Of a DNA stretch of 52,030 bases, positions 23,100-33,825 are shown in pieces. Under the pieces are notes generated by a model, which worked only from the letters and a program-made list of their open reading frames with translations, did not search any database and had not been told where the DNA came from. Positions within the stretch are counted from its first letter, which is position 1; the number at the start of each line of letters is the position of its first letter. Position numbers and translations under genes: made by a program. The stretch is from positions 1-52,030 of the forward strand of contig UZAE01012134.1 in assembly GCA_900617975.1 (NCBI GenBank), given 5' to 3'. The DNA comes from Rodentolepis nana. Taxonomy: Eukaryota; Platyhelminthes; Cestoda; Cyclophyllidea; Hymenolepididae.

Positions 23100-25265
23100 G
23101 TCTTTGAATTTATGTTTTCTGTCGATCTGCTTGGTAACAGAGATTTCATCTTAAAATCGCATCAGCGGTGCGTGTTACTAGTCTTGTGTTAGACTTTGTA
23201 ATCGACGAGGCTAAACACAGGGCACCTGACAATCTCAAAATATCGTTACTCTCAGGTGATTATGCGGTCCATCTACTGGCCTACACCAATTGAATAAGTT
23301 AATGCTACTCAAAAGTCATAGGGTGATCTTGAGTAATCCTTTTAGTGTGGAATTGGTTCAAATGTTAAGTTCGAATGCGCCACTCTCAAGAAGAGCGCAG
23401 GAGTAAATGAAAGAAAAGTCCTCTACATATTATTAGAGAAATGCTGAAAGTTTAAAGGCGTGGTTTTAAAGCCATGGAATCAACGAAGAATAGAGAAGGC
23501 AAAGCTTTAACGTGAGGCAGGGCTGCTTTTAATCTCAGTTGGTTGTTGCACTTGTCTTATTGCATTTCTTGGGTCTTCTTCTTGCCGCATATTGCCAATG
23601 TACAAATGCGAAACAATCCAGAGGTTTTGAGAGCAGCAGTTGTCAACACAATTCTATTAGATATTGGGAACTTGTGTTGGTTCGTTTTAGAGGGCAGTGA
23701 TGCCTACTCTTTGTGCTGGACTAATTTGAGACCTGAATTGGTTTATCGGTAGATTTATTTATCGAAGATGTTGACACTGTTTCTGGTTGAAACAGTTTAG
23801 GAGGACTTACCACTTCAGGTTTCTGTGTGTTCCTCTTTCGCCTCGATAGTCTCTTGTAATTGGCAGGAGGTTGCTCTCCTCATTAAGTGGTGGAATCACC
23901 AAAAAACGAGTAATCCTTGTTCTGTATTATCTCTCCAATGGCTGCGGTACTTCAGTAGCTCATATTGTAGTTGAACCAAAAGGCCTTTTGGTACGTGAAA
24001 TGCCTTATTCCTCGATATGCTCCAAAATGGCAAAATTGAAGCCGTCCTAAGTAGCCGTGGACGTTTCCCCAGTGACTTCTGGTGTTAGACCATTGAGAAG
24101 GCAGGCAAATCATATTCACTCGTGGACTATTTGATAACCACAAGACCGTGCCTCGAGGAAAATGATCTGTGGAGCATACTATTTAGTGGAGTGGGGAGAA
24201 TTTGGGTCATGTACCATTGCAGATAAGAAAATTGGGGCCATTAATTTGTTAACTCCAAACTCCTGAAAGATATTATTTTGCTGAACTATTCAATTGTTTC
24301 TCCCTCGATCTAGCTTGTTCACTGACACGCAACTAGCAGTTTTACTCATAATTAGCACTAGGCAAAACACACCAGTTTTCGGACCATTCGTGTAATACTC
24401 GATGTGGTTCAGGCTGTTATAATTTCCCACATAAAAACGTCTATCTTAAGTACAACACTATTCGAGACTATCGAAAATGCTCAATATAAACTCATACTGG
24501 CATATATCCCATAAACTTATATTGCATTAATGGGGGCAATGCAACATGGAGTACTATACAGTTAAGATAAAATAGTTGCTAGACCCCACCGGGCTCCACG
24601 CAAACGCTCAATATGACTCAGACTACAGAACCTGTTTCATCTTGCTAAACTGTAATATTGGCCTTGCAAAGGATAAAAGTTATATGATAAAGATGCCTAA
24701 TAAATTATACTAAGTAAAGTACACTTGCTTGATACGGATACATGTTTTGAATCTTTGTACCCCAAAACACTGCGGAGATCGTGTTCATATAATGATAAGT
24801 TATAAAAAGCATTTAGATTTCAATTTTTCGGTAGTATACCGATTTATGCCCTTCTATAGATCACCCGAATCTCATAATTCACACCTAGCCAACAGAAATG
24901 GAAGAAAACAAAGCTCTTAATTTCTAACAAGACAAAATATCACTCTTAAGTCTAGAGAGCGGTAATAAACGACTTTTCACTGGTTTCTCTAACAATCAAT
25001 TGGAAATAAATTAGTAAAATCCCGAAACCTTACAACAAAGAATAGAGAATTTTCAATTTAGAAAATCCTAATTAACCTAAGGAAAAAGTCCCACAATTCA
25101 AGATAATATTCATAGAGTTCGCAAAAATCGAAACATGTCAAATACACTGTCACATTCACAAAATGGAAACATCAACAACTCGGGTCTTGAAGGCACTTAA
25201 AACGAGGAGAAGAGAAGGAAAGAATATTAAAAAGTCAACTGGCCAGTAAAATATCAGCATCATCA
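23100..25265. other. intergenic, no recognised gene
   Basis: Short ORFs only. One at 23543-23752 has a hydrophobic start in two frames but no recognisable family or start context. No SINE copy was seen here. Confidence 0.4.
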
Positions 25266-26433
25266 TCATCCCTGGGGGTAGATCCGGCGTAGCCAAGGCC
25301 GAGGAGAAAACTTTGTCCCATCAAAGTAATCGAAGTATTCAGAGATAGTGGAGTGATGAATAATGGGCTCATGGGGATAGAGTTTGCTGCCGGCAGATTT
25401 CAATTCATCGGGGGTCAAAGATGTTAATTCGTCCTCTGGAGCGTAAATTGGTCCAATTTGGTAGAGTGTGTCCTTGAAATCAGCCAATAAACGATAGTTG
25501 GGCTGTTGCCTCACTTCCTGATAAGTAAACAAAGAAGGATGGTTAAGAAATAAAAAGAGCCTGGTCCGCCTAAGTATTTAACTTAACATGAAAGATAAGC
25601 AACTAAAATATCAAATTGAGAAAGCAAACGCCCTTATGAGTCTGGAGGTCAAATAATGTGAGAACACTTTGTTTCTAAGAAATTAATGGCACTGCCCTTA
25701 ATTATGCAGAAAAATGTGCTTAGGTGCTTCTCTTTGGTTAAAAATTTCAAAATGCTTTTGACCTGCCGTGAAAAATAAGAGCTATAAGTCGCTCTGCTAA
25801 ATTCATTTTCATGACATATTCTAGATAATCGATTATAATCAAGCAGATTTAATAATCATGACATTAACAAATAAAACACAACACTCACCATCTCTCTTTC
25901 GAATCTTGGATAATGTAGAACCATCCATGAAGGAGGAGCAGCAGCGAATTCATCCCAACCAATTACCACAGCCTTGAATCCATGCCGATGTCGAACAACT
26001 TGACCGATGGAAAATTTTAGATTGTAGGGACGTTTTTCCCTGACTTTCTGACTTGCACCAAGAAAGACATGTTTGCGTTCATGAAGTTCAATAATCTTAG
26101 GGGGTTGGGGAATTGACGCAGGCTTCGGTTTAGATCGCATTGACAACGCAGCAGACAATATATTCTCAATCTAAATATCTAAATAAAAGCATATAAAGCA
26201 AAGCTTGCATTAATGGAGTCCAAATATCTGATGGTTTCGTGATAGAGCTTCACAATAAGTTGCTTTGCATAACCCAAAATATGAAATGGGCTTGTCTTGA
26301 GGTAAATATCTGATTTAAGAAGGGATTCAGCATCGGTCTGGGTAAAATGAATATAATTCCATACGAAAAATTGAAGAGATATTAAAAGGAGAATAATAAA
26401 GATATGCACTCTATCATCGTCCAGGAGAGGCAT
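25266..26433 (-). CDS. small membrane-anchored YccV-like domain protein
   Basis: Three-exon model of 237 aa: 26254-26433, 25889-26170 and 25266-25517. The exon 2/3 junction is strong (ATG|GTGAGT ... TATCAG|GAAGTG, in frame). The exon 1/2 junction (ATT|GTGAAG ... TTTAG|ATTGAG, 83-nt intron) is plausible and phase-correct but less certain. Exon 1 gives a short N-terminus and a hydrophobic segment (about residues 9-30, HIFIILLLISLQFFVWNYIH). Exons 2-3 form a YccV-like (hemimethylated-DNA-binding-like, HspQ/FBXO21 C-terminal type) domain: FSIGQVVRHRHGFKAVVIGW, then EPIIHHSTISEYFDYFDG and PRPWLRRIYP at the end. Bacterial relatives bind DNA or assist proteolysis, and FBXO21 uses the fold in a ubiquitin ligase; the role of a membrane-tethered form is unknown. 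It is divergently oriented to PCCA, 535 bp away. Confidence 0.75.
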
Positions 26434-26968
26434 CTAAATGTCTGAACTAAAATTGAGATGAAAAATTTAATTACTTGGTTATGCCAATAAAGAATAAGGA
26501 AAGATGACTAAAATCTTCTATCAAAATGGAAAATAGAAAGGCACAGTTTTAAAACTGACAAACACCAACAAGTTAATTTTTAATTGGTCAACTCTTCGTG
26601 TCCTAAAAAGTATACCAAAACCCAATGATTATAACGCGATATTTTCCGTAGTACTTAAATGTGGCTAATTCGATGGCTCTTTCCTTATCCATATAACTAA
26701 GTTCATATCTTAATTCAATAATTTAACAACACTCTATTTCAGTAATTTTGTAAATCATACGTTTGGAAGAATAAATCAACGCTTATAGCACTTTAGGAAA
26801 AATTAACAGATAATTTATGTTTTACCACCTTACGATCTATTTTCGACTCCCATTTTTAATTATTGAATGAACATTTGTTCTTTGGCGTTAGTGGCCTTAA
26901 CTCAGGCAATGATTGGTGCGCTTGTTTTGGTGGTGCGTCTTGCCTCTTGGCTAGCTTAAGTCTCTTCA
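26434..26968. promoter_or_regulatory. shared divergent promoter region (YccV-like / PCCA)
   Basis: 535 bp between two start codons pointing away from each other. AT-rich with no ORF or repeat. The location implies that both 5' regions and promoters lie here. No core element could be assigned. Confidence 0.4.
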
Positions 26969-29420
26969 ATGCTCCGGTTGTTTAGGTCCCTGTCGTGTCC
27001 ACAAAATGTGAGATAATTAGGACTAGTTGAATTTAGTTGTTCAGATTCTTCCTCGACGCTTCCACATATTAAGTCGGAGTTTATCAAATGAAAATCACAA
27101 AAATTTTTACTGGAATGATCGCTATGATCCCAATGAATCAGTAAGCCACTGTTCCTTTTCATGGCCTTAAATTTAGCGATTTCAAAAAGTGCTCATTGCT
27201 AATCGTGGTGAAATCGCCTGTCGAATTATCCGCACTTGTCAGCGTTTGGGCATCAAAACCGTGGCCGTTTTTAGCGAAGTAGATTCTTCAGCTCACTTCG
27301 TTCAGTTGGCAGATGAGTCCATCTGTATTGGACCTGCTCCTGCCGCGCAATCCTATCTTAATTTGGAGGCAATCTTGTCTGCCGTCGCTCAAAGTGGGGC
27401 TGATGCTGTTCACCCAGGTTACGGATTTCTCTCAGAGAACTTCAAATTTGCTGATAGTCTTTCTTCCATGGGTGTCGCATACATTGGTCCAAATGCAAGA
27501 TCAATGCGCTTATTGGGGGACAAAATTGAGAGTAAACGAATCGCCAGTTCAGCTGGAATAAACTGCGTCCCTGGATATGATGGGGAAGTCAGTGACAATT
27601 CAGAAGCCTTCAAAATTGCTGATGATATCGGTATTTGATCAATTAATCCACTCTATTAATTCTCAAAGGCTATCCTATTATGATCAAGGCTTCAGCAGGT
27701 GGAGGAGGGAAGGGAATGAGAATTGTTCGTAACTCATCTGAGCTTCTAGAGGCTCTGAATTTGTCAAAACTCGAAGCTAACTCTTGTTTCGGCGATGATC
27801 GAGTTCTTTTTGAGCGAGCTCTTCAATTTTCCAGACATATTGAAGTTCAGGTAAAGTTCGCTTACTTTCGTTAATATGTGAAATAACAACTTTTGTTTTC
27901 ATTTTAGGTTCTATGTGATCGTCATGGAAATGCGCTTCACTTGCACCTTCGTGAATGTTCAATTCAACGTCGAAATCAAAAGCTAATTGAAGAGGCTCCA
28001 GGTTCTCTTTTTAGCTTCTTTCCTTCCCTCTGCATCAAACTTTGTGAAGCCGCGTTGCTCATTGCAAAATCTGCTGGATACGACTCTGCGGGAACCGTAG
28101 AGTTTCTTCTTGATGCAGAGAATCCACGAAATTTCTACTTTCTGGAAATGAATACTCGACTTCAAGTTGAACATACAGTTTCAGAGTGCATTACCGGAAT
28201 CGACATCGTACATCAGATGCTCCGAATTGCCAAGGGCCACCGTCTTCTCTATAAACAAACGGAAAACGATGTTCCTTGTCATGGATGGGCCATGGAGTGT
28301 CGGGTTTGTGCTGAAGACCCCTACCGGGCACTGGGTACTCCCACTCTTGGACAATTGACCACTTATAAGGAACCGAGTAATCTGCCTGGGATTCGTTGCG
28401 ATTCTAGTGTTTCAGAAGGCTCACACATCTCGGTTTTCTATGATCCTCTTGTCTCAAAACTAATTGCCTATGGCTGTGATCGTGATGAGGTTTTGAAATC
28501 AATGGCTCGAGCTCTTGATAGTTTTGTCATTGGAGGAGTTAGAACCAATATACCCCTTCTGAGAGATGTTATATTAGACTCCGGTTTCGTTTCTGGTAAT
28601 TACACTATTCGACACTTGGATCTCATCTATCCAAATGGATTCCAAGGGATAAAGCTGTCTCAACAGGAATTTAATTTATTGATTTCTACTGGAGCCGTTG
28701 TTTACCTTAAAGCCTTTCTTCGGAACTTCTCAGATTCCAGGCAACCTAAAAATGAAACCGTCAAATTGAACATTACAGTAGAGTCAAAATTTTCTTCAAT
28801 GCCAGATGAAGTTACAAAAATTAACGTAACTCCTCGAAACGGTTATTTTGAAGTCAAATTACCTTCGTCATCTTCAATACTTCGCATTCCGGATAACTTT
28901 TGCCTTGCTGATAATCTTATCCAATTTGAAACAAATGGTCCAATTTTCCAACTTTGTGAACGCAATATTTTAGGTGATGTATGTCTGCAATATCGTGGCG
29001 AGGTTTATTGGTTACGTGTACGTTCAGAAAAAGCCTTCCAAGCTCTAAACTCTATTGGAATCAAGAGTCTGAGGGCTGCTGATAAGAAGTGTTTCGGCGA
29101 TAGTTCTACTGGTGGTAGCTGCCTTATAACTATTCGAGCCCCACTTCCTGGTCTAGTCACATCGATTCTCGTTTCCACTGGGCAAGCAGTTGTTGAAGGA
29201 GACGAGGTGTGCGTCCTTGAAGCCATGAAAATGCGCAACTGTCTTCGTGCACCACAATCTGGAACGGTGAGCTGATGATCAAATACTTATTTGTTAACAG
29301 CATTATGCTCCCCTTTGAAAAATATCAATATTTTAACTTCAATTTAAGGTTAAATCCGTGCGAATGAAGGAGGGCCAAACAGTCTCTGAAGGCGATTTGA
29401 TTTTAGAAATGGAGCAATAA
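26969..29420 (+). CDS. PCCA: propionyl-CoA carboxylase alpha chain, mitochondrial
   Basis: Five exons give 701 aa: 26969-27007, 27177-27630, 27669-27850, 27908-29266, 29349-29420, all with GT-AG borders and matching phases. The enzyme carboxylates biotin with ATP and bicarbonate and passes the CO2 to propionyl-CoA with the beta chain, giving methylmalonyl-CoA; in helminths the reverse direction serves propionate fermentation. Exon 1 (MLRLFRSLSCPQN) is basic and Ser-rich, fitting a mitochondrial presequence. Then come the biotin-carboxylase fold (VLIANRGEIACRI), ATP-grasp (ASAGGGGKGMRIV), ECSIQRRNQK, EMNTRLQVEH, and the PCCA-specific NLPGIRCDSSVSEGSHISVF. The C-terminal biotinyl domain has EAMKM with the biotin Lys at 666, 35 residues from the end. 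PCCA, not MCCC1 or pyruvate carboxylase, is favoured by the middle region. The start was chosen because exon 1 splices in phase to the RFQKVL segment and supplies the targeting peptide. Confidence 0.95.
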
Positions 29421-29421
29421 A
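29416..29421 (+). promoter_or_regulatory. AATAAA overlapping the PCCA stop codon
   Basis: GAGCAATAAAGG: the TAA stop is inside the hexamer. No other AATAAA was found in the next ~300 nt, so this may be the working polyA signal and would give a 3' UTR of only about 20 nt. Confidence 0.45.
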
Positions 29422-29989
29422 GGACGATATTTTTGTACCTATTTCATCGTATATAGATTTTGTACATAATCTAACGTCTTTTTCACCTACTTCTTATTGC
29501 CACCTGTTTCGAAATCTTTCTCATTTGGAGAAAAATTTTCTTTGCTCTATGAGAATGAGCTTTTGAAGACGAATCTCTTTTGAGTTTCTGTTATTCCTTA
29601 GTACTCTTTCATCTAATACGGTACAGCGGTAAGTAGACACGGATTTTGTCAAGGCTGCCCTCGAGCCACCTCTAACTTTCTATTGGGATTTTACTCATTC
29701 TACCTCTTCATTGTTAATATAGTTCAAAGATTGATGTCGACGATACCTGCGAATAGAAAGTACATTCACGGGCCTTGGTTTTTGTGCCGCCGGTGGCAAG
29801 GTTGTTTAAAAAAACGAAGAGAGAGAGGGCATGTCGTTGAGTGCCACCATCAAAATCAAACATTCAGCCTATAGAGGTAAGGAGATGTTACGTTAGATAG
29901 AATGTGAAACTTCACATATCTCTATCTCCGATGTTGTGGAACTTGAAAGCTATGCATCCTGTAGACCAATTCATATCGATGATTCGATT
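29422..29989. other. downstream of PCCA, no recognised gene
   Basis: Short ORFs only. Pyrimidine-rich first 200 bp, then AT-rich sequence leading into SINE copies. Confidence 0.4.
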
Positions 29990-30256
29990 ATTTATTTATA
30001 CAAATTGCAGGCGTTTTGATGGTTATCACTAGCCCTTTAGTTGACTTCAGGCTTCACGGGGGGGGGGGGGAACAGAAGAGTGTTTCAAAGATGAAGGTAG
30101 AAAAAAGGGAAGGTGAGTGCTGTGGAAGTAGTCAAAGATGGCATATAATGGGGTGATGGTAGTTTGAAGTCAGAAGTCAACTGCCGATTAATAGACCTTT
30201 TTGCCGTATGAATATACGTTGTCCAGAGTGCACCACGTGGAGACAAGACTATCAAC
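29990..30256 (-). repeat. SINE-like retroposon copy, reverse orientation
   Basis: Reverse complement of the family: TTTATTTATACAAATTGCAGGCG tail first and CCACGTGG head last. A G14 run replaces part of the pyrimidine tract near 30058. Confidence 0.82.
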
Positions 30257-30857
30257 TATAAAAGCACTTTAAATATAGTATCCTTGGTAAATAGACATGA
30301 TCATTAAATGTTTTTTTTTAGGATATTTATCAATTGTAATGTTTGAGTAAGCCTCTACGGATGTTCATTTTTGCTGAGACTTATAGTGGAACTAAACAAA
30401 ATGAAACCCCTGAGGTCATTAAGGAGGGTGTTCAGAAAACTTAAATTATGCAAAGGGTATAAAAGGCATGTTTACTTTCTCTTGTTTGTTTAAAGTGAGC
30501 TCAAAAGGCGCAGTTGATGAATATTCTTTGTTTTTTTGCACTCGTCTCTTTCCCAGTAAAAGGGCGTTAACAGGGCTGGATTTGCAGACGCTATTATTCT
30601 CGAACTGTCTCACGTTCTCTCTTGAGCTTCCATAGTCGTTGTATAGTATATTCTGGTCAGTCTACTCCTGGCCTTCTGCTTTGGAACATTGGAATCAACC
30701 TTAACCCTTACAGAAGATAACTTGAAACTTCTCTTACGAGAATATCGAAATTAATCAGTGTGATTTTGCACTGGCCTCTGACTAGTCAAATATCAGCCTT
30801 TATTTAAATAACGCTGTTACTTTGAAAGGGTAAATATCAATGAATATTTGTATCAAC

Positions 30858-31130
30858 TGGCAGACTTTACGTTAGTTATCATTAGTCATTTGGTTGACTT
30901 CGGGCTTTACAGAGGGAGGAACACCAAAGCCACAAAAAAATTGAGATGGGGAACAAAAGAACGTTTCACAGATGTAAGGGACAGGTGCAAAGGTAGAGAA
31001 AAGGCAAAATGAGTACCGTGAAGTGGTGAAATTTGACTGATAGTCGGATCATGGTTGTTTAAAGTCAAATGTCAACTGCCTTTTTCTAGCCTCTTTTGAC
31101 GTATGGGTATAAGTTGATCAGGGTGCGTAT
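30858..31130 (-). repeat. SINE-like retroposon copy, diverged, reverse orientation
   Basis: Recognisable blocks TTAGTTATCATTAGTCATTTGG, TTTCACAGATGTAAG and TTGTTTAAAGTCAAATGTCAACTGCC in family order on the minus strand. More substituted than the other copies, so probably older. Confidence 0.7.
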
Positions 31131-32076
31131 TATTTTCTTCAAACACACGTTTGTTTCCTTCTCATTTCCACCACAACTGGCACAAAAGAACCGCTCACAT
31201 TGTTCGATGTTAGAATTTGTGGCCTACTTTTATAAAATTTACCAGTGTACACCAGGCTCAATTGCCAACTCGACAATGACTTCCTCTTGAGGTGAATTTT
31301 AATAATAACGAATCAGTAGAATGCTAGAGGACACAACGCAGATGAGTTTTCAATGAATGAGTCATTTGTGTCCCCGCTGGTGGGGAGATGGGTTCGAGAA
31401 CTTTGCGGAACAATGTTCAGTTAGCCCAAAAAAGGTTAATTGTTAGTTCGGAAAAATCTTAAAATTAAAAGGATAGCTTCGATATAAAAGCGAAGAAAAC
31501 GTATTGATATTGCCAAGGAAACTTAATTGAATTCCACCCCCAAATCAGCTGCTAGTTTAGCCGAGTAATTTAAAAGTTAATGCCATTGGCTAGGGTTGAG
31601 ATTGGAAGGCGATTGGCTGAAAATTACGCACCATTTTCAAGTAAGATTAGCAATTTGTTGGCGTCACCTTATACTATCCAGTTGACATAGGTTCGTAAAC
31701 GCCCATGCCATCTTTAGAATTACATTGGACCTAGTTATGCAGGAAACATGGTTGAAAATAGGTATTTATCATTGAATACTTTACCGGCAAATCGATATCT
31801 TACTCTGAATAAAGAATGTATGACTTCATCATATTTTAAAGTAAACCTAGCGAGGCTGAATTCGAGCCATGCTGAACATAGCTTGAACAAAGGAGCTATT
31901 TTCAATAGCAATGGAAAGGGAAAATATGTGAAATTGATTGGAGGAAAATATTTAACAAATATATGCACCCCTTAACAAAATTGTAGGTATCAAAAAGGAG
32001 CATACAAGAGTGAGCACCCAAATTGTCCCAACGGAACGCCTACCACTCTATAGTTTCTTCCATGTTAGTCTTCAAG
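31131..32076. other. intergenic, no recognised gene
   Basis: ORFs overlap on both strands at 31735-31975 without domain character. CCATTGGCT/GATTGGCT motifs near 31590-31620 are CCAAT-box-like. Confidence 0.35.
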
Positions 32077-32370
32077 GAGTGTGCGGTAGACTTGCCTCCA
32101 CGTGGTGCACTCTGGGCAACGTATACTCATACGACAAAAAAGTCCATTAGCCGGCAGTTGACTTCTGACTTCAAACTACCATGACTCACAGTACTCATCT
32201 TACCTTTTCTCTGCCTTTGTGTCTGTCTGACCCTTTCACATCTGTGAATCACTCTTCTCTTCCCTCTCTCCACTTTTTCTCACTTCTATGCTCCTCCTCC
32301 TCTCTGGGAAGACCGAAGTCAGCTAAAGGCTAATCATAACGGCCAAAACGTCTGTCATTTGAGATAAATA
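32077..32370 (+). repeat. SINE-like retroposon copy
   Basis: Head AGTGTGCGGTAGACTTGCCTCC and tail TTTGAGATAAATAAA are present, with a shortened middle. It lies ~370 bp beyond the INCENP stop codon, in opposite orientation. Confidence 0.85.
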
Positions 32371-32578
32371 AATTTTAATCTTCAGTGCTGACTGAATAGG
32401 TCACCAACCTCTCCAGTACCTTGCAGCTGGTAATGTGATCGATGCTGATTTACGGTCAGTACAAATCTACTTATTTCTGTTGAACTCAACTAATCCTATT
32501 AAATCTACTCCCCTCCCCCTCCTCCACAGACAACAGATAACCCAACAAAACGCAAAACCTTCCAATTAAACAAGCAGA

Positions 32579-32584
32579 TTTATT
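32579..32584 (-). promoter_or_regulatory. polyadenylation signal of INCENP
   Basis: AATAAA on the minus strand about 160 nt after the INCENP stop codon. Confidence 0.5.
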
Positions 32585-32740
32585 ATTAACACACAAACTA
32601 AATAAAGCATAAGACTGAATGAGAGAAATAGAGATAGACAATAGAGGCAAATTGACGGCAACGTCATGTTGCGATAAGACAGAGAATGGAGAATGTTGGT
32701 GATATATTTATATATTAATAGAGTGTCGGGTCAAAAGTGA

Positions 32741-33785
32741 CTAGGTCGCCGTAGGTGATTTGAAAGAGGATTTGCTTATGCCTGAGGACTGTTCGTGAGG
32801 CTGTTTGGATGGAGAGATCCACACTACACTGCTTCCACGTTGACGTGTACGGAAATTGTAACCGCTGAATAGATCTGCATCATCAAAGTGCACCTGTTCT
32901 GCCGGTCGGAAAATGTTCTGCCATCGCAGCTCCCCTCGATACGCCTTAGAGATCATTTCAATCAAGAATGGACTATCTAAAATCCACAAGTAGAATTTTT
33001 AAGGCACGACTTACATCATCTTAGCGAATTAACACTGCCATTTTACAAACTTACCAGAACGTGCCCAAGAGGGAATAGGCCTCCGTTTAGCCCGAGTTTC
33101 GTCTTCAGAATCGGAGTTATATTCGTCCAAGATGCCAGTTAAATCGTAGGAAATAGGAGACCTGAAATGGTTAGTAGAAATAAGTTCAATAATTGACAGT
33201 TTAGCTTATTTGTAGCTTTTAACTTCTATGACCATCCAGGTTAATTAACTAACCAATAAGCTCTGAAATAAGGCAAAAACCTAGGCACTAAGTATAGAAG
33301 CTTGAAATTTCAAGCATCAAAAAGTAGTCAAAGTTACATAAAATGAGACTCATTGATTTGCAGAATGATTATCTCTATTGTACTATTCGAACTCACCTAC
33401 GTTTGAGCCCTTAATTGTGTTTAGGTAATTTTCAAATTTTTCCCAATATTTCTAATAGTGTAAGCTTGTGACATTCACAAAGTTTCCTCGCTAACAAAGA
33501 CAAAATGCGGAAAAATGTCACCAGATGGAAGTGGTATTAGCACCCAATCTTTTAAAAATGACAGAATTTATATATATATATATATATATATACAGCCTAT
33601 TTTACTAAGGCATTAATGTGAACCGTGAGTGCCAAAATGCAAAATGCAACTTCTACACACGTGTGCTTAGTGATGAACTTCAAATAAACGAAACACAAAT
33701 GTCCAAGTCGCGGAGTCCTTATGACAAAGCAGAGTAAATCCTAACTTTCCTATAAAGAAGTCGCTTGTTTCAGAACCGCGATCAG

Positions 33786-33825
<40 letters not shown>

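Noticed and set aside
23543..23752. Hydrophobic ORF downstream of the RBMX2-type gene
   Set aside because: No start context or recognisable family; hydrophobic frames are common in T-rich DNA.
26956..27162. Minus-strand ORF across the PCCA first exon
   Set aside because: Overlaps PCCA exon 1 and intron 1 antisense, with no family features.
27189..28400. Calling the carboxylase MCCC1 (methylcrotonoyl-CoA carboxylase alpha)
   Set aside because: The middle and C-terminal regions follow PCCA (for example the NLPGIR...GSHIS segment and VIGGVRTNI), not MCCC1.
31370..31405. GGTTCGAGAAC as a tRNA B box
   Set aside because: No cloverleaf, A box or acceptor stem could be formed around it.
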